The position numbers and the translations under genes were made by a program. A stretch of DNA of 64,000 nt from contig NZ_CP115913.1 in NCBI RefSeq assembly GCF_027938815.1, positions 1,026,001 to 1,090,000 of the forward strand, read 5' to 3'. Shown here piece after piece: positions 7,436 to 17,992 of the stretch. The notes beneath the pieces are model-generated. The model did not search any database. It saw only the letters and a program-made list of their open reading frames with translations, and had not been told where the DNA came from. Numbering within the stretch: position 1 is the stretch's first letter; each line of letters begins with the position of its first letter. Origin of the DNA: Oceanirhabdus sp. W0125-5. GTDB lineage: Bacteria > Bacillota > Clostridia > Clostridiales > Clostridiaceae.

Positions 7436-9304
7436 ATGCTAAATAAAAATATTAATAAATTTTTCGCTACAATTTTATGTTTACTATTCGTAGCTACGAA
7501 TACTGTGTTTGCTATAGAGGGATATTCAGAGGTGATTGAGGAAACTTCTAATATTATTTCTTTTCCAGAAAATACTGTGAAAGGGAAGATTGATTTTAGT
7601 ATTGAGGGGAATACTGGAGTAAATATACTAGGTAAAGGTTATGCAGACTATGACAAAATGTATGATTTTGATGCATTTTATATGGGGGATGGTTATGCAA
7701 AAATCACAATGGATGGAACGTATAAGAATACGTTTTTTAAATTTAGTGATCATCCAGTAAAATCTAATACTCAATATACAGTATTTGCAGAAGTTAGAAA
7801 AAACACTAGTAATGGCTTATTTGTGCTTGTTGATTCTCATTCTAGTTCAGCTTTTACTTCTGAAGCGATTATAGATGCAGGAGAAACTGGTATATTTAAG
7901 TTTTTAAGAACAACTAAATCTGATTTAACAGGTATTACAGTTACAATGCGTAGCTGGAATAATCTTTCTTCTACGTTAGGAGAAATCGAATTAAGGGTAA
8001 TGCTTCTAGAAGGTGATTGGACGAATAAAGAAATTAGTTATTTTGAAGGTGTGCAAGGGGCTAAAGTACATAATGTAAAGATATTAACTAAGAACTTAAT
8101 ACCTAGTGTACAAATTGGAAATATCGGTTCCGATGGAACAATGTTAAGTGATTATAATCATTCTATTTACACTGGGTTAACAGAAATTAAACCCAATACA
8201 GAATATATATCATCATTTAACAATGAAATATATAAAACATCAGCCTTGTATATTACAACTTATGATGCTGACTTAAATATCATTCGACCAAGGACAGCGT
8301 TGACGGGAACTAAGAAATTCACATCACTAAATAATGAAAAGTATGTTCGATTATATGCTTACAATGTGAAAAATAATCTCGTAGCTTTAACACAAGCAGA
8401 ATTAGATAATCTTAATGTAATGCTTGTAGAAGGCTCTACAGCACCAATAGAATATATACAATATCAAGAACATACAGAAAATATCGGAGTAGAACTACAT
8501 GGAATTAACGGAATACATGATACGTTTGAGGGCAATACAGTTAAAAGGCGAATTAAAGAGCATACAATAACTGCTGAGGATTTTGCAACAATGTATACTG
8601 GTTTCACACATTATGATTTAGCACAAACAAATGTTAATCTGCTTAATGGATTTAAAGAACCAACTGACAATAATGTACTTGAAAATACAACTTTAATCCA
8701 AGGATATAATAGAGGTGTTCTAAATGATAGAGGAATTTCAGGTAAAACAAATTATTATTATGTAACCATTGAGGGTAGGATAGACTTTTTATTTCCTAAA
8801 GGAACTACAATAGATCAAGCAAAAACATTACTTGTAGGTACTAAAATTCTTTACGTGGCAAAAGAACAATACCACGAAACACAACAATTAATATTACCAT
8901 CCATAATAGCAGAACCAAATGGAACTATGATAATAGATAATTCTACTAAATTTGCTGCAATGTATACAGATGGATTAACTATTGAAAATAAAGACCTTCC
9001 AATCGAACATGTAGAAAAGGTTTACAAAATTAAAGATGGAATAAAAACAGCTATTGATTTAAATAATGTTAAGGTTGAAGGTGGACAAGTTATTACTATT
9101 GCTGGAGCTATAAATGGTGAAATTTATGAAGTTTCATACAAATTTCCTAGCCAATTAACAACAACTCCTACAATTAAGTATTCAGTACCAATCAACATGC
9201 AAGGACAAATTAATGGAAACCTTGAAATTGTTGAGAACAATAACAAACTAATGCAAGAAATTAAGAATCGTCTTCAAATACTTAGACAGCAGATGGGCTT
9301 ATAA
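7436..9304 (+). CDS. Secreted phage-tail-like protein with repeated carbohydrate-binding-like domains
   Basis: A 622-residue exported protein; residues 1-27 form a signal peptide. Two related beta-rich modules occur (about 50-210 and 215-360). Each ends in the pattern M-L-[LV]-E-G followed by an aromatic and EY/EI segment (MLLEGDWTNKEISYFEG, then MLVEGSTAPIEYIQY). This wording is common in minor structural and tail-tip proteins of Firmicute phages, where it marks carbohydrate-binding-like domains. The last 40 residues form a coiled coil (NKLMQEIKNRLQILRQQ). It lies between a YD-repeat protein and the RHS toxin, so a surface-binding or delivery role is plausible but inferred. Confidence 0.65.
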   Translation: MLNKNINKFFATILCLLFVATNTVFAIEGYSEVIEETSNIISFPENTVKGKIDFSIEGNTGVNILGKGYADYDKMYDFDAFYMGDGYAKITMDGTYKNTFFKFSDHPVKSNTQYTVFAEVRKNTSNGLFVLVDSHSSSAFTSEAIIDAGETGIFKFLRTTKSDLTGITVTMRSWNNLSSTLGEIELRVMLLEGDWTNKEISYFEGVQGAKVHNVKILTKNLIPSVQIGNIGSDGTMLSDYNHSIYTGLTEIKPNTEYISSFNNEIYKTSALYITTYDADLNIIRPRTALTGTKKFTSLNNEKYVRLYAYNVKNNLVALTQAELDNLNVMLVEGSTAPIEYIQYQEHTENIGVELHGINGIHDTFEGNTVKRRIKEHTITAEDFATMYTGFTHYDLAQTNVNLLNGFKEPTDNNVLENTTLIQGYNRGVLNDRGISGKTNYYYVTIEGRIDFLFPKGTTIDQAKTLLVGTKILYVAKEQYHETQQLILPSIIAEPNGTMIIDNSTKFAAMYTDGLTIENKDLPIEHVEKVYKIKDGIKTAIDLNNVKVEGGQVITIAGAINGEIYEVSYKFPSQLTTTPTIKYSVPINMQGQINGNLEIVENNNKLMQEIKNRLQILRQQMGL

Positions 9305-9391
9305 CAGAATCGTCTTTTAGCTTATAAAGTAACTTAAAAATAATAAGAATTATGAAAAGGTTATTCTTGATAAAAGGGGGCGATTAATAAA

Positions 9392-12300
9392 GTGAATAAA
9401 TTTTATAAGAGACTTATATCTGCTTTTCTTATGGTTGTATTTTTAAGTAGTACCATTGTTTCTCCCATTGCAGCGCAGGGGATTACCATTGCAAAGTCAG
9501 AGAAAAAACAAGATGTGAAGAATTCTAATAATAGTATAGAAAGTAAAGAGAAAAAAGATAAGAATGATAAATGGAATAAACAAAATCAAAAAGATAAATC
9601 AATTATAAAAAATAATAATGGAAAAGAAAATCATAACAATAACAATAACAATAACAATAATAGTAATAAAGAGAAAGATAAAAAAGAAAGTAAACAAAAA
9701 AATAAAAACAAAAACAATATTGAAGAAACTGATAGGTTTATAGTTAAGTATAAGAAAGACAAAAATGGCTATAATAAAAAGTTTGCAGAAGATAATATTA
9801 ATCAGTCTAAAAAAATTAAAGAAGCTTTAAAGGGGAAGATAAAAAAGTCAAAGAAATCTAAAAAGAAAGATTATGAATTAATCTTAACAAATTCAAAAAT
9901 CAGTTATGAAGAATTAGAAAAATTGGCATCTTCTGATGAGGAGATAGAATATATTGTACCTGATTATAAGATTAAGCTCATGAGTAATGACACCTATTAT
10001 GATGCACAGTGGGGACTTCAATATATATTTAAGAATAATAATTCATTTGATATATTGAATACAACTACAGGTAGTGCCATAAGTATTAATGATTCTACCA
10101 CTAGTAGTGCAATTAAAATTGATGGATCTAAAATTAACAGCGAAATTAAGTATAATACTTCCACTACTAGCAGTGCAATAAACCTTGATGATATTCAAGG
10201 TGATGGAGTTGTAGTGGGAGTAATTGACACAGGAATTGATATAGCACATGAAGATCTAGCAAAGAATATTTGGATTAACACCAATGAAATTCAAAATGGG
10301 ATAGATGATGATAATAACGGTTATATAGATGACATTTTTGGATGGGACTTTATCAACAATTCAAATAGTGTTTTTAATGCTTATGAATACCAATCAGAAA
10401 ATCATGGGACTCATATAGCGGGAATTATTTCAGCTACAAAAGATAATGGAATAGGGGTATCAGGTACAGCGCCAAAGGCTAAGATTATTCCTCTAAAGGT
10501 TTTCGAAAATGGAGAAGCATACACAAGTGATATTATTGAAGCTATAGAGTATGCAACGAACAAGAATGTTAAGATAATGAACTGCAGCTGGGGAAGTGAA
10601 CATTATAACCCAATTCTTAGAGATGTTATTGAAGAATCAGGAATGTTATTTATCTTCCCCGCAGGGAATCAAGGAGAGAATATAGATAGCAAACCTTTCT
10701 ATCCAGCATCATATGATAGCGAAAACATAATAACTGTTGGTTCAATAAATCAGAATGAAGAATTAGCATACAACTCAAACTATGGACAAGTATCTGTAGA
10801 TGTATATGCACCTGGAGAAAATATAATAAGTACACTGCCAAATGATGAATATGGTTATTTGAGTGGTACTTCAATGGCAACAGCCTTTGTAACAGGTCAA
10901 GCAGCATTGATTTTAGGTGAATATAGAGATATTGGAATAAGTGAGCTTAAGAATGCAATTATTGAGTCTTCTGTAGAAGTGCCATCATTACCTCAAGGAA
11001 GAGTTATTAATAATGTTGAAGCTTTTAGGTATTTAGAGGAGAATCCTCCTGTAAATGAAATGGAATTGATAACAGAGATTTTAAACAAATACCATAGAAT
11101 AAGTGATTTTTCACAAGAAGACTTAAATATCATACTTAATTTTTATGATATTGATTTAACTACACTTATTAGTTGCGAAGAAAAGGGATATACAATAAAT
11201 GAAGCAATTGATATATCTATTTTAGTTAAAAAGTATGATTTTACTATTGAAGAAGTAGAAGAGATTATGAGAAGTAATAGAGATTATTATAACATAACCT
11301 ATGAACTTATGATGCTAAATGTTTCAAAAGTAGTTCTTGGTTTAACTAACGATGAATATGGCATATATAAATCCTATTTTTTAAGGGGATATAGCTATAG
11401 GAATATTGATTCAGCATTCATTATTAGTAATGCTCTTGGTATACCTATGGAGGAAATAATAATAAAAGACAGTGAAGCTAATAATGAGAGTGTGATTAAA
11501 GCTTTAATAGAGAATTTTTCTGATGAAGAAAAGGAAAGAGTTGAGTTCTTAGTTAAAGTATATAATGTGAACTTTACAAATCTATTAAATTTTAGTAAAG
11601 AACAAGGTTACTCAATAGAAGATATTGATGATAAAATACTAGATTATCATAGAGAAAGAATCATAGTAAAAGATGAGATGTATTATTTACAAACTGAGGA
11701 AGAAATCGTTGACACTATAGAGAATAAGGTTCCTATGCTAGTGGGAAATGGAATTGATGAAAGTATTGAATCAAAATCGGGAAGCTTGAATAGAACTATA
11801 CAAGGTATAAATCTAGCAGGAAGGAATGGAATGGATTTAGACCTTTATCTAGATTATAGTTCTGATGATGCATTACTATATAATGTTACAGGATCTGTTA
11901 GGACTAGAAATTTAAGTGGATATTATATAAGGTACACCACAACAAAGAATGGAGTACAGTGTGGTAGTGGTATATGTGGTGTATCCCCAAATATGAATTA
12001 TCAGGATACAACATGGATAGATTCAGAGGGAAATATATATGTAAAAGATTATGGAATTCCTTATTATGTATATAATATACAAACAGACTACAATCATAGA
12101 ACCTCATATGGATCACTAAAATACAAAAAAAATCAAATGGGTATTGGATGGAGTTGGAATATAGACAGCTTAGATAGAATAGGTAATAATTTAGTTTTAA
12201 ACCTTAGTTCAGGAGCTGTATATGAAGTAGATTTTAGTAAAGGTGGATCTAACTTAGAAAAATATGACTTAGTAGATATGGTATTTAAACGAAGTAAGAG

Positions 12301-15300
12301 TTTTAGTGAAGATGAGCGTATTTCAGAGTATGTACTTGAATATAAAAATGGAGTTAAGAAATATTTTGATAATAATGGTTATTTATTATGTACTGAAAAC
12401 GTATATGGAGAAAAAATAAAATATTATTATGAATATAACTCTAATTTTTTTGGAATAAGTGATACAAAAGTTTTATATAAGATAATTGATTCAATGGGAA
12501 GAGAAGTTAATGTAAAATACCTTTCAAGCACAGACAGACTAACAAATGGTAAAGAAATACAGTTGGTTTTACCTGATAGAAATAAAATAAGATATATTCT
12601 GCAAAATGTTGAAAATAGAGTATATAAACTTGTTGAAACAATAGACCAGAATAATAGAGCCACAAAATATGATTATGCAGTTAATTATATTAAAGAAGAT
12701 GTATGGCAAAAAAGTGGTTTAAGAGTAGACAATAAGCAAATTTTACTTGAAAAAGTAACATATAATACTGGAGCATCAACAACGTATAATTATGAAAAAT
12801 CAATTAGGAATAAAGGAAAAGAAGGAGCAGAAGAATACTTCAGAATAAAATCAAGATGGGATACAAAACGTGATGGGAAGCAAAATAATTATTCTGAATA
12901 TACCTACCAAGGCAATTACACAGGATTTGGACAACATAATGATCCAAGCAGTTTACCTGATACTTTTGAATATGAAACTATAGTATCTGATTCAAAGGGA
13001 ATAAAAACAACTTTCACCTTTAATAATAAACATCTACTGAAAAAGGAAGAAGTTAAAGATAATGAGGTATTAACAAGCGAAGTTGTAACAGAGTATGACT
13101 CTAATAAACTGCCTTTAAAAGTAATTAACAAGACTTATGATAAACTAGACAGCACTCAGGTAATTAAAAAGGTTAAAAATTACCAGTATGACAGCAGTGG
13201 TTATGGTGATTTAACAGGTCAGTGGGATGTACAAGCTGATAGAAATAGTGAAAACGTGCCAATCAATGATGAACATAAAACAACAATGGAATATAATTCT
13301 GTTTATCATTATGTAACCTCAAAGACTTATAAGAAAGACAAGGATACCATAATTAAAGAGGAACTTACTCCTTACCCTGATAACAAAAATATTCAATTTG
13401 CAAGAGTGTATGAGAATAATGTGCTAAAAGCTCAAACAGAATATCGCTATGATTCATTTGGAAACATAATAGAAGAGAGACAATATTATAAAGATGGAAA
13501 TGGAAACTGGACAAAATATATAGCCACAAAATACAGCTATAATGACAATGACCTTAATAGAATAAACTCTGGAAAACCACTTAATGGAGCTTATTTAACA
13601 AAACAGTGGGTTGAAGGAGTAGAGGATTTTGATGGTAATAATCTAGGAAATGTAGAACAAGAATTTAAATATGATTATTTAGGTAATGTCATAGAAAAAA
13701 TTGACAGTAAAAAGAATAAAGTTTTCTGTGAATATGATAACCTAGGGAGAATTACAAAAGAAATCAATGCTGATTCAAGCTTTAAAAGTTATCAATATAA
13801 TGATATTTCTAATAGCATGTTGGTTACAGATGAAGAAGGAAATCAATTCAGTGCAGAGTATGATAGTCTAGGGAATTTAAAGTCCTTAATAGATGTACAA
13901 ACAGTGGTACCTTATAATGATACCAATAGTCAAGAATATAAAGATAATGGACCATTTGTTGTAACAGGCAAAATAATTAAAGAATGTAATTATGATTCCA
14001 ATATGAAGCTTAAAGAAGAAAAAATATACAATGAGAATGAAGCTAATAAAGGACATATCACAACGTATACTTACTTCAATGATGGCAGACTTAAAATTAA
14101 AGAAATAAAAGAATTTGATGGAACCCTTCTCTATTATGAAAGTTATATATATGATGATGCAGATCCACAAGGAAAATATTCATCAGTAACAAAAGTAGTA
14201 AAAGGAGATGCAAGCTCTCCGAAGATAACAACTAAAACATATATAGATAGAGTTGGAAACACATCAATACTAGAAAGAAACCATGAAGGAAAGATATATA
14301 AAGATACATTTACCTATGACTATCTAGGAAACAAAGTTCAAGAAAAATCAGCTAGAGCTTACGATGAAAATTGGACAGAACCATATACTGCTAAGTTTGA
14401 ATATGATTTTGCAGGAAGACTCATTAGACAGTACAACATAGATGGAAATTATTCTTCTACTAAGTATGATGACCTAGGAAGAGTAAAATCCACAACAGAT
14501 ATGAAAGGTAACAATGCAGCAGAAAAGTATTCAACAACCTTTGAATACGATAAACTTGGAAGAGTCTTAAAAGAAAAGATTCCATTTGAGAATAAAAATG
14601 GAACAATGCATTACTCAGTTAAAAAGTACCATTACGATAAAAATGGAAACCTAATAGAACAGTATGTACAAAGAAATAAAATAGGTGAAGCAGAAAACTA
14701 TAACAAGATAACCTATGAGTATAACCCAAGAAACATGCTCACCAAGGTAACAACCTATGATAATGGAATCACAGAGAATTATACTCAATATTTCTATGAC
14801 AAATTAGGAAACAAACTAAGAATGTACACAGGACTATCCCAACCACTAACAATAAACGGACTAGATAACATAGTGGAAAATGGTGATAGGGAATACTCAG
14901 TAACAAAATATGAGTACGATAAATACAGCAATCTATCTAAAAGAATAGACCCATTAAGCAAAGAAGAAACCTACGATAAATACAATAACACAGGGAAAAT
15001 TCTTCAAAAAACAGATAGAAATAAAAACATCATCAAGATAACATATGACGGATTAAACAGAATAAAAACAAGAACAGTTACAACACCATCAGGAGAAGGA
15101 AATACATCTGTAAACTATACCTACACTCTAACAGGGCAGATAAAAACCATGAATAGTGAAGGCATAACAACAGAATATCTCTATGATGACTTAGGCAGAC
15201 TAACAACAGAAAAAGATTCCACAGGAGTAAAAAAACAATACACCTACGATGCAGCTAATAACAGAAAAAGCTTTATACTATCAATCAATGATAATATAAA

Positions 15301-17014
15301 ATCAAAAATAAAATATGATTACGACAAACAAAACAGACTTGCAAAAGTATATAAATCAAACAACGGAATCCAAGAAGAAACAGCATCATATACCTACGAT
15401 GACAATGGAAATAGAGAAACACTACAATATCCAAATGGAATAACAGTAGTATATAACTATAACCTATTAAACCTTTTAACAGAACTAACAAACAAAAAAG
15501 GGACAACAGTACTATCAAAATACACCTACTCCTATTATTTAGATGGAAACAGAGAAAAAGAAACAGAAGAAAGACAAGGACAATCATCAAGAACAAGAGA
15601 ATTCAAATACGATGGCTTAGGCAGACTAGAAACTGAGAAAGAGCAAGGAAAAGACCCAGTTGAATATGACTACGATGATAGCAATAACAGAAGTAAGAAG
15701 ATAGAACCATTTGACATTCAAAACATTGCTAACAACATAGTTGAAGTATCATATAAATACAATGGGTTAAATCAATTAACTAATGCTCAAATAGGCAGTA
15801 CAACAGCTTCATACACCTACAATGGAAATGGTTTAAGAATAACTAAAACAATTAACGGAAAAACAACTAATCACATTTGGGACGGACAAAATATAATAGC
15901 TGAAACAGATGCTGCAAACAACATAATATCTGAATATATCAGAGGAATTAACCTTATAGCTGTAGAAAAAGATAATAAGAAAATATTCTATCTATACAAC
16001 GGGCATGGTGATGTAATACAGCTAACAGATGAAAATGGTAATGTTATAAAGAACTATAAGTACGATGCATTTGGAAACGAATTAAGTATTGATTCAAATG
16101 ACACAAACCCATTTAGGTATGGTGGAGAGTATTTTGATAGTGAAACCGGATTATACTACCTGAGAGCAAGATATTATGATCCAAAGATAGGAAGGTTTAC
16201 AACAGAGGATAGTTATTGGGGAAAAGATAGTGATCCGTTGAGTTTGAATCTTTATACTTATTGTACGAATAATCCTGTTATGTATTTGGATCCAAGTGGG
16301 CATTGGCCGCAGTGGGGTAAATTAGGGTTAGGTTTATTAAAAGTAGCAGGTGGTGTTTTAACTATAGGAGCGACTATTGTGGCAGCACCAGCGGTTGGAA
16401 CAGTAGGAGGAATAATTTTAGCTGGAACCGCAACTTTTGGTTTAATACAGGGATTAATGGGTTCTGCTGAAGTAGTTGAATCATTTACAGGTAATAATGT
16501 TATTAGAGATGATTTTATGGCAGGAAACGAAACTTTGTATAATGTAACAGATGGGATTACTGGTTTAGGAAGTTTTGCGGGAGATATGTATATAGCTAAT
16601 ACACTTTTGAAAGCTGCAGTTAACACATCGGTTAATATATCTGTGAGGAGTGCTTCTAAGGGGGCTAGTAATCTTGATTTATCGGATGATGTTCTCAAAT
16701 GGTTAAATAAAGGTGATGTTGACAATGTTGTATACTTCGGTATGAAAGATGGCGAGGCTGTTTATACAGGTATAACAAAACAAACTTTAGCAAAGAGATT
16801 GTATCAACACAATTATGGACCTAAAGGAAAAGGGTTAGATTATTTAGAAACCCAATTATCAAACTTAACAAGAAATCAAGCTAGGGCGTTGGAACAATAT
16901 TTAATAGAACATGGCCCTGCTGCTTTGAATAAAGCCAATAGTATTAGCCCTAAATCTAAATACTACAAAGAGGCTCTTAAGTGGGCTGAGAATTATATAA
17001 ATAGTTTAAAATAG
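9392..17014 (+). CDS. Subtilase-RHS polymorphic toxin with GIY-YIG-like nuclease tip
   Basis: A 2540-residue exported toxin; GTG start with AAAAGGGGG 11 nt upstream. Order: signal peptide 1-29; Lys/Asn-rich low-complexity region 35-110 with a poly-Asn run; subtilase prodomain-like 112-198; S8 catalytic domain about 205-540 with D279 (VIDTG), H338 (HGTHIAG), oxyanion N426 and S494 (SGTSMAT); helical linker to about 780; RHS/YD repeats to about 2240; RHS core (RYGGEYFDSETGLYYLRARYYDP) ending at DPSG 2300-2303. The variable tip holds a hydrophobic stretch and a GIY-YIG-like nuclease: VYF 2447-2449, YTG 2458-2460, R2469 and E2501. By analogy with WapA and Rhs toxins the YD shell encloses the toxin. 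The N-terminal subtilase presumably processes the protein. The insert at 222-268 is a low-complexity TTSSAI-type repeat. The immunity gene follows 10 bp later. Confidence 0.88.
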   Translation: MNKFYKRLISAFLMVVFLSSTIVSPIAAQGITIAKSEKKQDVKNSNNSIESKEKKDKNDKWNKQNQKDKSIIKNNNGKENHNNNNNNNNNSNKEKDKKESKQKNKNKNNIEETDRFIVKYKKDKNGYNKKFAEDNINQSKKIKEALKGKIKKSKKSKKKDYELILTNSKISYEELEKLASSDEEIEYIVPDYKIKLMSNDTYYDAQWGLQYIFKNNNSFDILNTTTGSAISINDSTTSSAIKIDGSKINSEIKYNTSTTSSAINLDDIQGDGVVVGVIDTGIDIAHEDLAKNIWINTNEIQNGIDDDNNGYIDDIFGWDFINNSNSVFNAYEYQSENHGTHIAGIISATKDNGIGVSGTAPKAKIIPLKVFENGEAYTSDIIEAIEYATNKNVKIMNCSWGSEHYNPILRDVIEESGMLFIFPAGNQGENIDSKPFYPASYDSENIITVGSINQNEELAYNSNYGQVSVDVYAPGENIISTLPNDEYGYLSGTSMATAFVTGQAALILGEYRDIGISELKNAIIESSVEVPSLPQGRVINNVEAFRYLEENPPVNEMELITEILNKYHRISDFSQEDLNIILNFYDIDLTTLISCEEKGYTINEAIDISILVKKYDFTIEEVEEIMRSNRDYYNITYELMMLNVSKVVLGLTNDEYGIYKSYFLRGYSYRNIDSAFIISNALGIPMEEIIIKDSEANNESVIKALIENFSDEEKERVEFLVKVYNVNFTNLLNFSKEQGYSIEDIDDKILDYHRERIIVKDEMYYLQTEEEIVDTIENKVPMLVGNGIDESIESKSGSLNRTIQGINLAGRNGMDLDLYLDYSSDDALLYNVTGSVRTRNLSGYYIRYTTTKNGVQCGSGICGVSPNMNYQDTTWIDSEGNIYVKDYGIPYYVYNIQTDYNHRTSYGSLKYKKNQMGIGWSWNIDSLDRIGNNLVLNLSSGAVYEVDFSKGGSNLEKYDLVDMVFKRSKSFSEDERISEYVLEYKNGVKKYFDNNGYLLCTENVYGEKIKYYYEYNSNFFGISDTKVLYKIIDSMGREVNVKYLSSTDRLTNGKEIQLVLPDRNKIRYILQNVENRVYKLVETIDQNNRATKYDYAVNYIKEDVWQKSGLRVDNKQILLEKVTYNTGASTTYNYEKSIRNKGKEGAEEYFRIKSRWDTKRDGKQNNYSEYTYQGNYTGFGQHNDPSSLPDTFEYETIVSDSKGIKTTFTFNNKHLLKKEEVKDNEVLTSEVVTEYDSNKLPLKVINKTYDKLDSTQVIKKVKNYQYDSSGYGDLTGQWDVQADRNSENVPINDEHKTTMEYNSVYHYVTSKTYKKDKDTIIKEELTPYPDNKNIQFARVYENNVLKAQTEYRYDSFGNIIEERQYYKDGNGNWTKYIATKYSYNDNDLNRINSGKPLNGAYLTKQWVEGVEDFDGNNLGNVEQEFKYDYLGNVIEKIDSKKNKVFCEYDNLGRITKEINADSSFKSYQYNDISNSMLVTDEEGNQFSAEYDSLGNLKSLIDVQTVVPYNDTNSQEYKDNGPFVVTGKIIKECNYDSNMKLKEEKIYNENEANKGHITTYTYFNDGRLKIKEIKEFDGTLLYYESYIYDDADPQGKYSSVTKVVKGDASSPKITTKTYIDRVGNTSILERNHEGKIYKDTFTYDYLGNKVQEKSARAYDENWTEPYTAKFEYDFAGRLIRQYNIDGNYSSTKYDDLGRVKSTTDMKGNNAAEKYSTTFEYDKLGRVLKEKIPFENKNGTMHYSVKKYHYDKNGNLIEQYVQRNKIGEAENYNKITYEYNPRNMLTKVTTYDNGITENYTQYFYDKLGNKLRMYTGLSQPLTINGLDNIVENGDREYSVTKYEYDKYSNLSKRIDPLSKEETYDKYNNTGKILQKTDRNKNIIKITYDGLNRIKTRTVTTPSGEGNTSVNYTYTLTGQIKTMNSEGITTEYLYDDLGRLTTEKDSTGVKKQYTYDAANNRKSFILSINDNIKSKIKYDYDKQNRLAKVYKSNNGIQEETASYTYDDNGNRETLQYPNGITVVYNYNLLNLLTELTNKKGTTVLSKYTYSYYLDGNREKETEERQGQSSRTREFKYDGLGRLETEKEQGKDPVEYDYDDSNNRSKKIEPFDIQNIANNIVEVSYKYNGLNQLTNAQIGSTTASYTYNGNGLRITKTINGKTTNHIWDGQNIIAETDAANNIISEYIRGINLIAVEKDNKKIFYLYNGHGDVIQLTDENGNVIKNYKYDAFGNELSIDSNDTNPFRYGGEYFDSETGLYYLRARYYDPKIGRFTTEDSYWGKDSDPLSLNLYTYCTNNPVMYLDPSGHWPQWGKLGLGLLKVAGGVLTIGATIVAAPAVGTVGGIILAGTATFGLIQGLMGSAEVVESFTGNNVIRDDFMAGNETLYNVTDGITGLGSFAGDMYIANTLLKAAVNTSVNISVRSASKGASNLDLSDDVLKWLNKGDVDNVVYFGMKDGEAVYTGITKQTLAKRLYQHNYGPKGKGLDYLETQLSNLTRNQARALEQYLIEHGPAALNKANSISPKSKYYKEALKWAENYINSLK
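9632..9670 (+). repeat. AAC/AAT microsatellite encoding poly-Asn
   Basis: An uninterrupted aac-aat triplet run in the linker after the signal peptide of the RHS toxin. Slippage would change linker length by whole codons. Confidence 0.8.
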
Positions 17015-17024
17015 GAGGAATAAT

Positions 17025-17633
17025 ATGTTATTAAAAGGGATTAATGATAATCCGCTTTCAGCGAGATGGAAAAAAAGATTTTCAGAACAACCAATTGAAA
17101 CTCAAAAGAAACTTGAAGCTTTAAACAGTATGAATTCAAAAGACTACCAGTTTAAGGTTATTAAAAAAACCAAAAATCCACCTAATGAGGGAGACATATT
17201 TTTGGTGAGTCCAAGGGAAGGTGTATATTTCTATGGACGTGTTTTAAAGTCTGATATTAATCACATTACTAAGGATACCTTTATTCATGGCAAAAGCGTA
17301 GTGGTTATATTTAAGAGCAAAACAAATTCAATTGATATGGCAAATTACTTTCCAAATTATGATGACTTGTTAATCGGACCTGAAATTGTTGATTCAACGT
17401 ACTGGTCAAAAGGCTTCTTTTTTACAATAGCAAATTTACCAATTGACCAAAAAGAGAAACAACTTGATTATGGTTTTTACAGTATTGGAAAAGGAAAGTA
17501 TTTCAAAGAGAATGGTATAGAAATTGATCACAAACCAATAATTCTTGGAACATATGGAATAGCAACAATAACTGGTATTGCTCGTAATGTTGAAAAAGAA
17601 TTGATTATTGATCCAGCGCTATTAGATTTTTAA
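17025..17633 (+). CDS. Immunity protein of the RHS toxin (Imm26-like)
   Basis: A 202-residue cytosolic protein starting 10 bp after the toxin stop with ATAGGAGGAATA before the ATG. The core around residues 50-75 reads GDIFLVSPREGVYFYGRVL, the pattern of the Imm26 family (GDIF followed by a strand with G-x-V). The position directly behind the toxin tip is the strongest evidence that it neutralises the GIY-YIG-like nuclease. It is followed by a strong hairpin. The family assignment comes from memory of the motif and is moderately sure. Confidence 0.7.
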   Translation: MLLKGINDNPLSARWKKRFSEQPIETQKKLEALNSMNSKDYQFKVIKKTKNPPNEGDIFLVSPREGVYFYGRVLKSDINHITKDTFIHGKSVVVIFKSKTNSIDMANYFPNYDDLLIGPEIVDSTYWSKGFFFTIANLPIDQKEKQLDYGFYSIGKGKYFKENGIEIDHKPIILGTYGIATITGIARNVEKELIIDPALLDF

Positions 17634-17655
17634 GTTATTGTGTTACAATGAGTTT

Positions 17656-17689
17656 ACGTCAACCCTGCATTAACCTGCAGGGTTGGCGT
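17656..17689 (+). terminator. Terminator after the active RHS toxin-immunity pair
   Basis: A near-perfect 14-bp stem (acgtcaaccctgca with tgcagggttggcgt, one T-G pair, 6-nt loop) is followed by a short T-poor tail. It separates the expressed RHS module from the downstream inserted genes and silent cassettes. Confidence 0.65.
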
Positions 17690-17699
17690 TTAAATTATA

Positions 17700-17933
17700 T
17701 ATTAAAAATTTAGCAGTTTATAAATGATTTTAATAAAGGAGTTTTTGGTGTAGATATAATGGTATTCCAGAAAGAAGTAATGCAACTTATTCATAAACAA
17801 CTTAAATTGTTTCGGATTATGGAAAATTTAAAAGAAGATAGGTGACACTTCTAACATAGGAATAAATGAATTAGGTAATATAATTCCCAAAGATGTTAGA
17901 AGCGGAAAAATAGTAGAAACTAATTTTCTTTAA
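17700..17933 (+). pseudogene. Remnant of a small gene
   Basis: No intact gene is present. A ribosome-site-like aaaggag is followed by broken reading frames. The clearest piece is an open frame from about 17844 to the stop at 17931-17933 reading ...IGINELGNIIPKDVR..., which looks like the C-terminus of a lost cassette gene. Confidence 0.3.
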
Positions 17934-17992
17934 TTTTATGAGTTTTTTATTATATATTATTTAGAAATATGTAATAAAGGAGAAGAAAAATA

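Noticed and set aside
16258..16725. 155-codon minus-strand frame over the RHS toxin tip
   Set aside because: Antisense of a Gly/Ala-rich hydrophobic segment; no ribosome site and the sense frame is the known toxin.
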